A DNA stretch of 64,000 nucleotides from Streptomyces spororaveus (lineage in GTDB: Bacteria; Actinomycetota; Actinomycetes; Streptomycetales; Streptomycetaceae). The position numbers were made by a program, and so were the translations under genes. The stretch spans positions 1,550,001 through 1,614,000 of the forward strand of contig NZ_BNED01000005.1 in assembly GCF_016755875.1 (NCBI RefSeq). Reading direction: 5' to 3'. Under the pieces are notes generated by a model. That model was not told the DNA's origin, searched no databases, and saw nothing but the letters and a program-made list of their open reading frames with translations. This document shows, piece after piece, positions 34,414-43,929 of this stretch (the stretch's first letter is position 1; the number at the start of each line of letters is the position of its first letter).

Positions 34414-35037
34414 ATGAACTACGGCATCGTCACCGCCGCCCTGGCCGGCTTCGGCAGCGGACTCTCCCTCATCGTCGCCATCGGCGCGCAGAACGCCTTC
34501 GTCCTCCGCCAGGGCGCGCGCCGCCACGCGGTCCTCGCCGTGGTCGCCATCTGCGCCGTCTCCGACGCGGTCCTCATCACCCTCGGCGTCGCCGGCGTCG
34601 GCGCCTTCGTCACCGCCTGGCCGGCCGCCCTGACGGTGGTCGGGCTCGCCGGGGGCGGGTTCCTGGTCTGCTACGGCGTCCTCGCCGCCCGCCGGGTGCT
34701 GCGGCCCGACCCCGGCGCGGCCCTCACCACGGAGGGGGCGACGAGCGGGTCCGCCCGCCGGGCCGTGCTGACCGCGCTCGCCATGACCTGGCTCAACCCG
34801 CACGTCTACCTGGACACCGTGCTGCTCCTCGGCTCCCTCGCCGCCGACCGCGGCGACCTGCGCTGGGCCTTCGCCATCGGGGCCGCACTGGCCAGCCTGA
34901 CCTGGTTCACCGGTCTGGGCTACGGGGCCCGGCTGCTGAGCGGGCTGCTCGCCCGCCCGGCCGCCTGGCGGGTCCTGGACGGACTCGTCGCTGCGACCAT
35001 GGTCACCATGGGCGGCCTGCTGCTGGCCCGCGCCTGA
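34414..35037 (+). CDS. lysE: LysE/ArgO family basic amino-acid exporter
   Basis: 207 aa, ATG 34414. Family hallmarks are GFGSGLSLIVAIGAQNAFVLRQGARRHAVLAVV at the N-terminus, DAVLITLGVAGVG, and MTWLNPHVYLDTVLLLGSL in the middle. It has six hydrophobic segments, as usual for the LysE fold. It exports L-lysine and/or L-arginine. It is paired divergently with argP, which fits substrate-induced export. In a window with three guanidine deiminases, arginine-derived pools are of interest, though no direct link is visible. Confidence 0.93.
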   Translation: MNYGIVTAALAGFGSGLSLIVAIGAQNAFVLRQGARRHAVLAVVAICAVSDAVLITLGVAGVGAFVTAWPAALTVVGLAGGGFLVCYGVLAARRVLRPDPGAALTTEGATSGSARRAVLTALAMTWLNPHVYLDTVLLLGSLAADRGDLRWAFAIGAALASLTWFTGLGYGARLLSGLLARPAAWRVLDGLVAATMVTMGGLLLARA

Positions 35038-35117
35038 GCCCCGCATGTCGGCGCCGGGCATCCGCCGCGGCCGGGGCATAGTGCTGGTGCCGCCGACATG
35101 ATCCTCAGGAGCCCGCC

Positions 35118-36116
35118 GTGCCCGACCGTCCCTCCCCGCTCGTGGCCGCCACCGGGGTCGTGCTGGACACCCGGGGCCGGGTCCTCGTACTGACCGGCCC
35201 GGGCCGGACGGAGCCGGAGCTTCCGGGAGGCCCCGTCCGGGACACCGAGACCCCGGAGGAAGGTCTGGCCCGCGCGCTCCGGGAGGGGCTGAAGCTCACT
35301 CCGGCGACGGGCCGGCTGCTGGCCGTGGACTCCCGGCCGCCCGGCCCGCTCGGCCGCTCCCAGATCGTGCACGTCCACCTCGTCGGCCCGCTCGCGGCCC
35401 CGGAGGCCGCGGCGGTCTCCCTGCCCGGCGGCGACACCGCCGAGGCGCGCTGGCTCCCGCCGGAGGAGGCGTGTGCGCTGCTGCCCGCCCGGACCGCGCC
35501 CCGGCTGCGCGCCGCCCTGGCCGCCCTGCACACCGGATCCTTCGCGCACCTCGTGGACGGTGTGCCCCAGCCGGGCTCCCCGGCCGGCCTGGACCCCGCC
35601 CGGCGCCTCGCCCTGGAGCACTCGGGCACCCTCGACCCGGCGAGCCACCGGGCCAGCCGCCCCAAGGCGGTGACCGCGGCGAGCGTGCTGTTCACCGGCC
35701 CGGACGGCCGGATCCTGCTGGTGCAGCCCGCGTACGGCAGGTCCGACCGGTGGAACCTGCCCGGCGGCGGCATCGACAGCGACCTCGGGGAGATCCCGCG
35801 CGCGGCCGCCCGGCGGGAGGTCGAGGAGGAGCTCGGCCTGGACATCGCCCCGGGCCGGCTGCTCGCCGTGAACTGGTCCCACAAGCCGGGCCGTCCGGCC
35901 CGGATCCGCTTCCTCTACGACGGCGGCGTCCTCGACGCCCCCGCGCTCGCCCGGATCCGGCTGGACCCGACCGAGCTGCTCCAGTGGCGCACCGTCGCCC
36001 CGGCGGACCTGCCCGGCCTGGTCAAACCCGCCCTGCGGCGCCAGATCACCGCCTGCCTGACCGCCCGTGCCACGGGTACCGGCCCGCTCGAACTCCATGC
36101 GGGCCGCCGCCCCTGA
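35118..36116 (+). CDS. Tandem Nudix-domain protein
   Basis: 332 aa, ATG 35118. The C-terminal Nudix domain (about 185-300) has an almost canonical box, GGGIDSDLGEIPRAAARREVEEELGL, with a two-residue insertion before the first Glu. The N-terminal domain (about 8-125) has the Nudix fold order but a degenerate box (GGPVRDTETPEEGLARALREGLKL) that lacks the catalytic EExGU, so it is probably structural. The linker contains SHRASRPKAVTAASVLF. The substrate (a nucleoside diphosphate derivative) is unknown. It stands between lysE and an MFS pump. Confidence 0.85.
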   Translation: MPDRPSPLVAATGVVLDTRGRVLVLTGPGRTEPELPGGPVRDTETPEEGLARALREGLKLTPATGRLLAVDSRPPGPLGRSQIVHVHLVGPLAAPEAAAVSLPGGDTAEARWLPPEEACALLPARTAPRLRAALAALHTGSFAHLVDGVPQPGSPAGLDPARRLALEHSGTLDPASHRASRPKAVTAASVLFTGPDGRILLVQPAYGRSDRWNLPGGGIDSDLGEIPRAAARREVEEELGLDIAPGRLLAVNWSHKPGRPARIRFLYDGGVLDAPALARIRLDPTELLQWRTVAPADLPGLVKPALRRQITACLTARATGTGPLELHAGRRP

Positions 36117-36182
36117 CCGGCGGTCCGGCCGCCGCGCCGGGCCGCCGCGCCGGGCCGCGGCGGCGGGGTTACCGTCGGCGGC

Positions 36183-37373
36183 ATGGACGGTGATCGCCGA
36201 CGGTGGCTCCAGTGCTCGCTCGCCGGGGCGGTGTTCGCCGTGTGCATGGCCGGCACCACGCTGCCGACCCCTCTGTACGGGCTCTACCAGGAGAAGTTCG
36301 GGTTCTCCGAGCTGGTGGTGACCGTCGTGTACGCCGTGTACGCCTTCGGGGTGATCGGCGTACTGCTGCTGGCGGGCAACGCCTCGGACACGGTCGGCAG
36401 GCGGCCCGTGCTGCTGGCCGGTCTGGCCTTCTCGGCGGCCAGCGCCGTCTGCTTCCTGTGCGCCACCGGACTCGGCTGGCTGTACGCGGGCCGGCTGATG
36501 TCGGGGCTGTCCGCCGGCCTGTTCACCGGGGCCGCCACGGCCTACGTGATGGAGCTGGCGCCGGCCGACGGCGCCTCGCGGGCCACGTTCGTGGCGACGG
36601 CCGCCAACATGGGCGGGCTGGGCTGCGGCCCGCTGCTCGCCGGAGTGCTCGCGCAGTACGCGCCCTGGCCGCTGTACCTGCCGTTCGCCGTGCACCTCGC
36701 GCTGGTGGCCGTGTCGGCCGTCGTCCTCGCGCGGCTCCCCGAGACCGTGCGGGACCGGCGGCCGCTGAGCACCGTACGTCCTCAGCGGCCCGGCCTGCCC
36801 CCGCGGGTGCGGTCGGTGTTCGCGCCCGCGGCGACCGCCTCCTTCGTGGGCTTCGCGCTGTTCGGGGTGTTCACCTCGGTCAGCCCCGCCTTCCTCGCCG
36901 AGTCCCTGGACGTGCACAACCACGCGGTGAGCGGACTGATCGTCGCGCTGGCCTTCTTCGCCTCGACCGCCGGGCAACTGGCGGTCGGCCGGGTCGGGGT
37001 GGCCCGTTCGCTGCCGCTGGGCTGCGCGGGGCTGCTCGGCGGGCTGGCGCTGCTCGCGGGCGCTCTGTGGTGGGACCTGCTGGCGCTGGTGGTGGCGAGC
37101 GCCGTCGTCGGCGGAGCCGGGCAGGGGCTGGCGTTCCGGGGGGCACTGGCCACGGTGGCCGCCGCCTCGCCGCCGGACCGGCGCGCGGCGGTGATCTCGA
37201 TGCTGTTCGTGGTGGCGTACACCGGCATCTCGCTGCCGGTGATCGGGGTGGGGCTGCTGGTGGGCCCGATCGGTCTGGAGGGGGCCGGGCTGGTGTTCAT
37301 CGTCTGCATGGCCGTCCTGGTCACGGCAGCGGCGGGCTACCTGCTGCGCCGGCCCGCGCGGGCGAGCGCCTGA
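36183..37373 (+). CDS. Major facilitator superfamily exporter
   Basis: 396 aa, 12 transmembrane helices, ATG 36183. The loop 2-3 motif is GNASDTVGRRPVLLAGL, and TM5 carries GCGPLLAGVLAQYAPWPLYLPF. TPLYGLYQEKFGFSELVVTVVYAVYAFGVI near the N-terminus is seen in drug-efflux MFS proteins of actinomycetes. The substrate is unknown. There is no regulator on its own strand; the ArsR-type gene beyond it is convergent and pairs better with the second MFS gene. Confidence 0.88.
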   Translation: MDGDRRRWLQCSLAGAVFAVCMAGTTLPTPLYGLYQEKFGFSELVVTVVYAVYAFGVIGVLLLAGNASDTVGRRPVLLAGLAFSAASAVCFLCATGLGWLYAGRLMSGLSAGLFTGAATAYVMELAPADGASRATFVATAANMGGLGCGPLLAGVLAQYAPWPLYLPFAVHLALVAVSAVVLARLPETVRDRRPLSTVRPQRPGLPPRVRSVFAPAATASFVGFALFGVFTSVSPAFLAESLDVHNHAVSGLIVALAFFASTAGQLAVGRVGVARSLPLGCAGLLGGLALLAGALWWDLLALVVASAVVGGAGQGLAFRGALATVAAASPPDRRAAVISMLFVVAYTGISLPVIGVGLLVGPIGLEGAGLVFIVCMAVLVTAAAGYLLRRPARASA

Positions 37374-37378
37374 GCGCG

Positions 37379-37420
37379 GACGCGCGGACCCGGGGCCCCG
37401 TGCGGCGTCCGCCGCGCGTC
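37379..37420. terminator. Convergent hairpin between the MFS and ArsR-type genes
   Basis: GACGCGCGG (37379-37387) pairs with CCGCGCGTC (37412-37420) around a GC-rich loop, overlapping the last bases of the ArsR gene. Confidence 0.5.
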
Positions 37421-38417
37421 ACCCCGGCCGGCCCCGGCCGCTCAGCTCATCGCCGAGCGGGCTGCGGCGGTAGAGGACCTGCCGTCCGTCGCGCGCCCGG
37501 GAGACGAGCCCGGTGGCGTACAGGACACCCAGGTGCTGGGACACGGCGCTCGCGGTGACGCCGAGGCGGCGGGCCAGCTCGGCGGTGGACTGCGGCTCGT
37601 CGAGCAGGCCGAGCAGTCTCGCCTTGGGAGCCCCCAACAGGGACACCAGGGCTGCCGTGTCGGCGACGGGCTCGCGCGCCCAGAGCGTCGCCACGCCGCG
37701 GCTGGGGTAGGCCAGCGTCGGCGCCTCCTCCGGGCTGACCGGGGGTGCGGGCTTGTGCGCGAACACGGAGGGGACGAGGAGCAGCCCGCGGCCGGACGCC
37801 ACGACCCGGTGCCGGCTGATCATCTGCCCGATGTGCAGCACCCCGTCGTGCCAGCGCAGGTTCGGGTGCATGTCGGCGAAGAGGAGGCGGGCCCCGCCCA
37901 TGGCCAGCTGCCGTGCGCGGTAGGTCATGTCGGCCTCCAGCAGGAGGCGCATCCGCGGCCACATGGGCTGGACTGCGGCCTCCCAGTACCGGCGCAGCAC
38001 CGCGCAGAGGGCGTCGCGCAGGGCGGCGACGGGCCCGTCGCCGGGGGCGAGCGCGTCGAGCAGCGGGGCGGGCAGCGGGTCCGGGGCGTGTGCCGCCAGC
38101 AGGTCACGGCGGACCAGGCCGGGGGGTGTCCGGGCGACGGCGGCGAGTTCCTCCTCGAAGGAGGGCGCGAAGCTCGCGGGCCGCGGGGTCAGGAAGTCGG
38201 GCAGGGTACGCCGGACCGCGACGACGGACATCAGCAGCCCGGTGTCGAGCCCGTCGAGTGCGTCCGCCGCGCCGAGTACGGACCTGCGCCACGGGAGGTG
38301 CAGCACGGAGAGGCCCGGCTCCCGCAGCACGCGCAGGCTGAGCACGGTCTCGTACAGGGGCGAGAGCGCGAACCGGGTGTCGGCGAGGTCCTCCACCCCG
38401 AGCTCGAAGCTGATCAT
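37419..38417 (-). CDS. ArsR-type HTH regulator with long N-terminal domain (DUF5937-like)
   Basis: 332 aa from ATG 38417 (MISFELGVEDLADTRFALSPLYE). The N-terminal 230 residues resemble the DUF5937 region often fused to ArsR HTHs in actinobacteria. The winged HTH is C-terminal: SLLGAPKARLLGLLDEPQSTAELARRLGVTASAVSQHLGVLYATGLVSRARDGRQVLYRRS. It is divergent from the MFS gene at 38473 with a 55-bp gap, so local control of that pump is likely. No metal-binding Cys pair is seen. Confidence 0.88.
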   Translation of the reverse strand: MISFELGVEDLADTRFALSPLYETVLSLRVLREPGLSVLHLPWRRSVLGAADALDGLDTGLLMSVVAVRRTLPDFLTPRPASFAPSFEEELAAVARTPPGLVRRDLLAAHAPDPLPAPLLDALAPGDGPVAALRDALCAVLRRYWEAAVQPMWPRMRLLLEADMTYRARQLAMGGARLLFADMHPNLRWHDGVLHIGQMISRHRVVASGRGLLLVPSVFAHKPAPPVSPEEAPTLAYPSRGVATLWAREPVADTAALVSLLGAPKARLLGLLDEPQSTAELARRLGVTASAVSQHLGVLYATGLVSRARDGRQVLYRRSPLGDELSGRGRPG

Positions 38418-38472
38418 TAAGGCATACGCTACATCGGTTGTCGCGGGCGGGGACGTGCCGTGAACTCCCCCC

Positions 38473-39786
38473 ATGACAACTCCCCGTATGACGCAGGCCC
38501 TTCGCCAGGGGTCCGGGATGAGCCGCCGGTTGCTCCTGCTCCTCACCCTGACCTGCGCCGTCGGCGTGGGCACGGTCTACTTCCCGCAGGCGGTCAGCCC
38601 GCTGGTCGTCACCGCCCTGGACGAGTCGCCCGGCTCCGCCGCCCTCGTGGTGACCGCGATCCAGATCGGCTACACGGCCGGGATCTTTCTGCTGGTGCCG
38701 CTCGGCGACCGGCTCCCGCACCGCCCGTTCCTCGTCACCCTGGTGACCCTGACCGGCACCGGCCTGCTGGCGGCGGGCTGCGCGCCGGGGCTGGCCCCGC
38801 TCCTCGGCGCCGCGGCCGTCGTCGGTGTGACCACCGTGGCCGCGCAGGTCATCGGCCCGCTGGCGGCCGGGCTGGTGGCCGCCGACCGCCGGGGAGCCGT
38901 ACTGGGCACCCTGCTGAGCGGTTCGACCGGCGGCATGCTGCTGGCCCGCACCTTCGGCGGGACGCTCGGCGAATGGCTGGGGTGGCGGGCCCCCTACCTG
39001 GTCGCCGGGGCCGTGGCCCTGCTGCTGGCGGCCGTCCTGGCCCGCACCCTGCCGGACACCATCCCGGCCTCGCGCCGACCGTACCCGGCGCTGCTGGCCG
39101 AGCCGCTGCGCCTGCTGCGCGCCGAACCGGAACTGCGCCGTTCCTGCCTCTACCAGGCGGCGGTCTTCGGTGCCTTCTCGGCGGTCTGGACGTGCCTGGC
39201 GCTGCTGCTCACCGGCCCGGCCTACGGGCTGGGCGCGCATGCGGTGGGGATGCTCGCCCTGGTGGGCGCGGTGACCATGCTGTGCACCCCGTACGCCGGG
39301 CGCCTGGTGGACCGCAGGGGAGCGGATCTCGTGAACCTCGGCTGCCTGCTCGGGGTCCTCGTCTCGGCCGGGATCCTCGCGGCGGGCGCCCGCGGCGGGG
39401 CGGCGGGGCTGGCCGCCCTGGCGGGCGGCACGCTGCTGCTCGACGTCGCGATGCAGTCCGGCACGGTCGCCAACCAGGCCCGGGTGTACGCGCTGCGCCC
39501 CGATGCCCGCAGCCGCCTCAACACCGCCTACATGACCTGCGCGTACCTGGGCGGCAGCGGCGGGTCCTGGCTGGGCGTACGGATCTACGGCCGGGCCGGC
39601 TGGCAGGGCGTGTGCGCGCTCGTGGCCGTCCTCGCCGCGCTCGCCCTGGCCCGCCACCTCGTGGCGCCGCGCGGCCGCAACGCACGACAGGCGGGGGGCG
39701 ATGGGCGGGGCGCCCCGGTGCCGGTCGGCATCGGGGGCCCGCCCACCGCCGCCCCGCCTGTCGCAGCCGTCGGCCGAACGGTGTGA
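38473..39786 (+). CDS. Major facilitator superfamily transporter
   Basis: 437 aa with 12 helices. ATG 38473 or the in-frame ATG at 38518 (MSRRLLLLL) may be used. Motifs are FPQAVSPLVVTALDESPGSAALVVTAIQIGYTAGIFLLVPLGDRLPHRPFL and later GTVANQARVYALRPDARSRLNTAYMTCAYLGGSGGSWLG, both typical of the YjiJ/NarK-like drug-efflux subgroup. It has a Pro/Gly-rich C-terminal tail. It is paired with the divergent ArsR regulator. Confidence 0.9.
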   Translation: MTTPRMTQALRQGSGMSRRLLLLLTLTCAVGVGTVYFPQAVSPLVVTALDESPGSAALVVTAIQIGYTAGIFLLVPLGDRLPHRPFLVTLVTLTGTGLLAAGCAPGLAPLLGAAAVVGVTTVAAQVIGPLAAGLVAADRRGAVLGTLLSGSTGGMLLARTFGGTLGEWLGWRAPYLVAGAVALLLAAVLARTLPDTIPASRRPYPALLAEPLRLLRAEPELRRSCLYQAAVFGAFSAVWTCLALLLTGPAYGLGAHAVGMLALVGAVTMLCTPYAGRLVDRRGADLVNLGCLLGVLVSAGILAAGARGGAAGLAALAGGTLLLDVAMQSGTVANQARVYALRPDARSRLNTAYMTCAYLGGSGGSWLGVRIYGRAGWQGVCALVAVLAALALARHLVAPRGRNARQAGGDGRGAPVPVGIGGPPTAAPPVAAVGRTV

Positions 39787-39802
39787 CGGACGGTACGACG
39801 GA

Positions 39803-41248
39803 TCAGACCGCCGGAACCGGGTAGGTCGGGTACTCGACGCCGGACACGTGCTGGACCACACGGATGACCTGGCAGGAGTAGCCGAACTCGTTGTCGTACC
39901 AGAGGTAGAGGATGGCGTTGTCGCCGTCCACCTTGGTGGCGCCCGCGTCGACGATCGAGGAGTGGCGCGAACCGACGAAGTCCATGGAGACGGCGTCGGG
40001 AGCCGTGGTGAAGTCGATCTGACGCTTGAGCGGCGAGTGCAGCGAGACGTCGCGGAGGTAGTCGAGGACCTCTTCGCGGGTGGTCTCACGGCCCAGGCGC
40101 AGGCTCAGGATGGCGATCGAGACGTCCGGGACGGGGACGCGGATCGAGCTGCCGGTGATCGGGGCCTTGAGGTCGGGCAGCGCCTTGGCGACGGCCGAGG
40201 CGGCGCCGGTCTCGGTGATGACCATGTTGAGCGGCGCGGAGCGGCCGCGACGGTCGGCCTTGTGGTAGTTGTCCAGCAGGTTCTGGTCGTTCGTGAACGA
40301 GTGGACGGTCTCCACGTGACCGCGCAGGACACCGTACTCGTCGTCCATGGCCTTGAGCGGCGGGACGATCGCGTTGGTGGTGCAGGAGGCGCAGGACAGG
40401 ATCTGCTCGTCCGGCTTGATGGTGTCGTGGTTGACGCCGTGGACGATGTTCGGGACGTCGCCCTTGCCCGGAGCGGTCAGCACGACCTTGTCGATGCCGG
40501 GGCGCAGGTGCTTGGACAGACCCTCGCGGTCACGCCACTTGCCCGTGTTGTCGATGAGGATGGCGTCCTTGATGCCGTGCTCGGTGTAGTCCACCTCGGA
40601 CGGGTCGTTCGCGTAGATCACCTTGATGGCGTTGCCGTTGGCGATGATCGTGCTGGTCGCCTCGTCGACGGTGATCGTGCCCTGGAACTGGCCGTGGATC
40701 GAGTCGCGGCGCAGCAGCGAGGCGCGCTTGACGATGTCCTGGTCGCCGCCCTGGCGGACCACGATGGCGCGCAGGCGCAGGCCGTTGCCGGAGCCGGCCT
40801 TCTCGATCAGCAGGCGGGCGACGAGGCGGCCGATACGGCCGAAGCCGTACAGGACGACGTCGCGGCCGTCGCCGCGCTCGATCTTGTTCGGGCCGGTGGC
40901 GCCGGCGACGGCGTCGGCGGTGAACTCGGCGACCGAGAGGCCGCGGTCGTCGCTCTTGTACTCCGCGGCGAGCATGCCGATGTCGATCTGGGACGGGCCG
41001 AGATCGAGCGTCGTCAGAACCTGCAGGAAGGGCAGCGTCTCGGTGACCGAGAGCTCCTCACCGGCGATCTGGCGGGCGAATCGGTGGGTCTTGAGGATGC
41101 TGACCACCGACTTGTTCACCAGGGAGCGGCTGTGGAGCAGGATCGTGACGTCCCGCTCCCGGTGCAGCTTCCCGATGATCGGGATCATCGACTCCGCGAT
41201 CTCCTCGCGGTTCTTCCAGCTGGTGAACGAGTCCTCATTGACAGTCAC
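39803..41248 (-). CDS. gap: Glyceraldehyde-3-phosphate dehydrogenase, long form
   Basis: 481 aa, about 140 residues longer than glycolytic GapA because of an N-terminal extension (MTVNEDSFTSWKNREEIAESMIPIIGKLHRERDV). The Rossmann motif VVLYGFGRIGRLVARLL starts near residue 130, and the active-site cysteine lies in LSCASCTTNAIVPPLKAMDD, where the usual SNASC reads SCASC. RSAPLNMVITETGAASAVAKALPDLK and WYDNEFGYSCQVIRVV complete the catalytic domain. Streptomyces commonly carry this second, long GAPDH. The upstream 143 bp is AT-rich. Confidence 0.94.
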   Translation of the reverse strand: MTVNEDSFTSWKNREEIAESMIPIIGKLHRERDVTILLHSRSLVNKSVVSILKTHRFARQIAGEELSVTETLPFLQVLTTLDLGPSQIDIGMLAAEYKSDDRGLSVAEFTADAVAGATGPNKIERGDGRDVVLYGFGRIGRLVARLLIEKAGSGNGLRLRAIVVRQGGDQDIVKRASLLRRDSIHGQFQGTITVDEATSTIIANGNAIKVIYANDPSEVDYTEHGIKDAILIDNTGKWRDREGLSKHLRPGIDKVVLTAPGKGDVPNIVHGVNHDTIKPDEQILSCASCTTNAIVPPLKAMDDEYGVLRGHVETVHSFTNDQNLLDNYHKADRRGRSAPLNMVITETGAASAVAKALPDLKAPITGSSIRVPVPDVSIAILSLRLGRETTREEVLDYLRDVSLHSPLKRQIDFTTAPDAVSMDFVGSRHSSIVDAGATKVDGDNAILYLWYDNEFGYSCQVIRVVQHVSGVEYPTYPVPAV

Positions 41249-41391
41249 AGGATTATCTTTCGAGCTAGGCGGTGCTCATATGCTAACCCGCCGCCATTTT
41301 GGTCACTTAAGCGGTACCCACCGTGTCGGGAACGGGCACTATGTGACATCAATTTGTACGTTTTAGCAATGGTTTGCCGCTACAAGGTGCC

Positions 41392-42990
41392 TCAGAACCT
41401 TCGGCGGAACCTCATCCCGAGCGGGCGGCCGTCGGGGTCCACCAGCACCCGGTTCAGCGGAATGGCGAGCATCCGCTGCGCCGTCCCGAGCTCCGGCGGG
41501 ACGTACCGGCGCAGCCGGCCCGGCGGCCGCGGGCCCTGCCGGCCGCCCTCGTGCCAGGCGTCGAGCGCGGCGGCGCTCTCCGCGAAGAGATCGAAAGCGG
41601 ACACAGGGTCGCACAGTGCGTCCGCCGCCCCGGCATCGGTGTGCTCGGCCATGAGTTCCAGGCGCAGTTCCCGGGCGAAGACCCGCGCCCCGTCGCCGAG
41701 ACCGCCCGGGTCCACCGGGCTCCGCGGGTCGGTGCGCTCGTCGTACACGGCGCAGCTGAGCTCGGAATCGTGGGTCCAGGAACGGAGGTTGATGTTGTCC
41801 GAGCCGACGGAGGCCCATACGTCGTCGATCACGCACGCCTTGGCGTGGACGTAGACGGGGGTTCTGGCCCGGTTCTCCAGGCCGTACACCGCGACCCGGT
41901 CGCCGCCGGCCCTGCGCAGCTCGTCCAGAGCCTTGATCCGCCCGATCAGGTTCATCGGCAGTGTGAGCGGACCCGTCTGCTCCGGGACCGTGGGGACGAC
42001 CCCGATCAGCCGCAGCCGCGGATGCCTGCGCAGGGCCCGGGCGAAGCAGTCCACCACGTGGGGCGACCACAGGTACTGGTCCTCCAGGTAGATCAGGGCC
42101 CGGGCCCGCCGCAGCGCCTTGGTGTACCCCCGCGCGATGCTGCGCTCCCCGTCGGGGGCGAAGGGGTAGCCGCGCAGCAGCCGGTTCGGGTAGGTCCGCA
42201 GCAGCTGCACCGTGTGCGTGCCGCACCGTGCCGGGTCGGGGGTCTGCCGCGGCAGCGGGTCCGCCCTGATGTCCTCACGGTGCAGATGCTCACGCAGCCG
42301 GGTGAGCGGGCTCCGGCTGAGCGGAGCCGGATCCTCCCACCGTTCACGGAAGACGGCCTCGACGTCGCCCACGACCGGGCCGCGCAGGGAGAGCTGGAGG
42401 TCGTGCCACGGCGGATGGGGCCCGTAGGCGGGGGCCAGGGGCAGTGACTGCCGGTCGCCGGCGTGCGTGGCGTCGTCGTTGCGGTTGCGACAGAGGTCGA
42501 TGCCGCCGACGTAGGCGACGTCCAGCTCGGGGCGGCCGAGGTGGCGCAGCACCACGAGTTTCTGGTGGTGGGAGCCGCCCGGTCGCACCCTCATGTCCAG
42601 CAGGCACTCGGCTCCGGCCTCGGTGAGCTCCTTGCCGAAGCGGAGGTTCTCCTCTTGGCTGAAGTGAATACCGTCCAGGTGGGAGCGCCACAGCAGCCCC
42701 TTGACCACGACCCCGCGCTCGGCCGCCCGGCACAGGACGCTCCCGATCTCGCTACCGGGGCCGTCGAGCCGCTCGTCCGGGTCGCCGCGCCAGTCGGTGA
42801 ACAGCAGGAGATCGCCCGGTCCCATCGCGCGGACGGCCGCCAGGAGCTCCGCGAAGTACGTGGCGCCGTGGACCAGCGGCCGCGCCCGGTTGCCCCGGGA
42901 CCAGGCCTCACCGTCGGGGCGGCGCCGGTCCAGGCGCGTCGCGGGGTTGCCCCGTTCGGCGGGAGCCAGCAGCCAGTCGGCGCGTGTCAC
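41392..42990 (-). CDS. Phospholipase D superfamily protein (cardiolipin synthase-like)
   Basis: 532 aa with two HKD modules: GGSHHQKLVVLRH near residue 155 and VYVHAKACVIDDVWASVGSDNINLRSW near residue 375. The spacing and YFAELLAAVRAMGPGDLLLFTDWRGD at the N-terminus fit the cardiolipin synthase/PLD branch. There is no signal peptide or N-terminal membrane helix, unlike typical cardiolipin synthases, so a soluble phosphodiesterase role is possible. Its start is taken at 42990. Monocistronic. Confidence 0.88.
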   Translation of the reverse strand: MTRADWLLAPAERGNPATRLDRRRPDGEAWSRGNRARPLVHGATYFAELLAAVRAMGPGDLLLFTDWRGDPDERLDGPGSEIGSVLCRAAERGVVVKGLLWRSHLDGIHFSQEENLRFGKELTEAGAECLLDMRVRPGGSHHQKLVVLRHLGRPELDVAYVGGIDLCRNRNDDATHAGDRQSLPLAPAYGPHPPWHDLQLSLRGPVVGDVEAVFRERWEDPAPLSRSPLTRLREHLHREDIRADPLPRQTPDPARCGTHTVQLLRTYPNRLLRGYPFAPDGERSIARGYTKALRRARALIYLEDQYLWSPHVVDCFARALRRHPRLRLIGVVPTVPEQTGPLTLPMNLIGRIKALDELRRAGGDRVAVYGLENRARTPVYVHAKACVIDDVWASVGSDNINLRSWTHDSELSCAVYDERTDPRSPVDPGGLGDGARVFARELRLELMAEHTDAGAADALCDPVSAFDLFAESAAALDAWHEGGRQGPRPPGRLRRYVPPELGTAQRMLAIPLNRVLVDPDGRPLGMRFRRRF

Positions 42991-43409
42991 GGCGACCTCC
43001 GATCGCGCGGGGACACCGCGGTTTCAGGCTAGCCGCATCCGCCGACCGCGGCTCCCGGGCGCTCCGGCGCAGGTAGCGGCGGCGGCAGCGGTAGCGGTAG
43101 CGGTAGCCGAGGAAGGCGGCCAGTCCGAAGAACACCCGGGCCGGGACGAGGGTCGGCGCATGGCCGATGGCCGCGGCGACGATGTACAGCGTGGGGTGAC
43201 CGGCGCGGTCCCGGTCCGCAGCGGCGTACGCCGGCGGGCCCGGCAGGTCCGCGCTGGTACGTGCACGGGCGACGAGAGGCCGTACCGGATTCCTCCGGTA
43301 CGGCCCCCTCCCCCGGCCGGAGTGCCGACGGAGGGTGACCGTGCCACGCTGAATCGGGGGAACTCCGACCCCGGTCCGCCGGGTCGGCTCTGCCAGCGAG
43401 GAGATCGAC
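42991..43409. other. Intergenic region without a convincing gene
   Basis: 419 bp. It includes a short GCGGTA tandem (three copies near 43090). Open frames on both strands have shadow-like Arg/Pro-rich content. The only protein-like stretch is GHAPTLVPARVFFGLAAFLGY on the minus strand, without a start or ribosome site I can support. Confidence 0.5.
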
Positions 43410-43856
43410 ATGGCCAGTGACGCCAGCAGACCCCGGACCGGTCCGTCGCAGCCGAGTGCCTGGCATGCGCCCACGTCGGGTACGACCATCACGGCAGGCG
43501 CCCTCATGGTCTTCGCGGGCGCCATGGGGATCTTCGAAGGGATCGCGGCCCTCGCCAGGGACGACCTGTTCGTCGTGACCCGGCACTACGTGTTCGAGTT
43601 CAGCCTGACGGGCTGGGGCTGGGTCCACCTGATCGTCGGCATCGCCCTCGTCGTCTCCGGCTGCGCCGTGTTCACCGGAGCCCTGTGGGCGCGCTTCCTC
43701 GGTGTGGCCATCGCCGGACTCGGCGCGATCGCCAACTTCCTGTGGCTGCCGTACTACCCGTGGTGGGCCGTGATCCTGATCGCCGTCAACCTGTTCGTGG
43801 TGTGGGCGCTGTGCGCGGGCATGCAACGGGAGGCCGACGCGAGCTCGCCCGTCTGA
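43410..43856 (+). CDS. DUF7144-like four-helix membrane protein
   Basis: 148 aa, ATG 43410. A 25-residue polar N-terminus is followed by four transmembrane helices (ITAGALMVFAGAMGIFEGIAAL, WVHLIVGIALVVSGCAVFTG, FLGVAIAGLGAIANFLWLPYY, WAVILIAVNLFVVWALCAG). LFVVTRHYVFEFSLTGWGWVHL between helices 1 and 2 is the conserved signature of this actinobacterial family. Function is unknown. It is followed by a strong bidirectional terminator. Confidence 0.82.
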   Translation: MASDASRPRTGPSQPSAWHAPTSGTTITAGALMVFAGAMGIFEGIAALARDDLFVVTRHYVFEFSLTGWGWVHLIVGIALVVSGCAVFTGALWARFLGVAIAGLGAIANFLWLPYYPWWAVILIAVNLFVVWALCAGMQREADASSPV

Positions 43857-43883
43857 CCTGCGGAGGCACACGCGGAACACGGT

Positions 43884-43918
43884 GCAGCGCCCCCGGGGCC
43901 GAAGCCCGGGGGCGCTGC
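43884..43918. terminator. Bidirectional terminator
   Basis: A 14-bp perfect stem GCAGCGCCCCCGGG / CCCGGGGGCGCTGC with a 7-nt loop, placed between two convergent stop codons (43856 and 43930). Confidence 0.92.
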
Positions 43919-43929
43919 GTATGCAATCC

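Noticed and set aside
42991..43409. Possible small membrane protein around GHAPTLVPARVFFGLAAFLGY
   Set aside because: No credible start codon or ribosome site, and the C-terminal part is Arg/Tyr repeats produced by a GCGGTA tandem.
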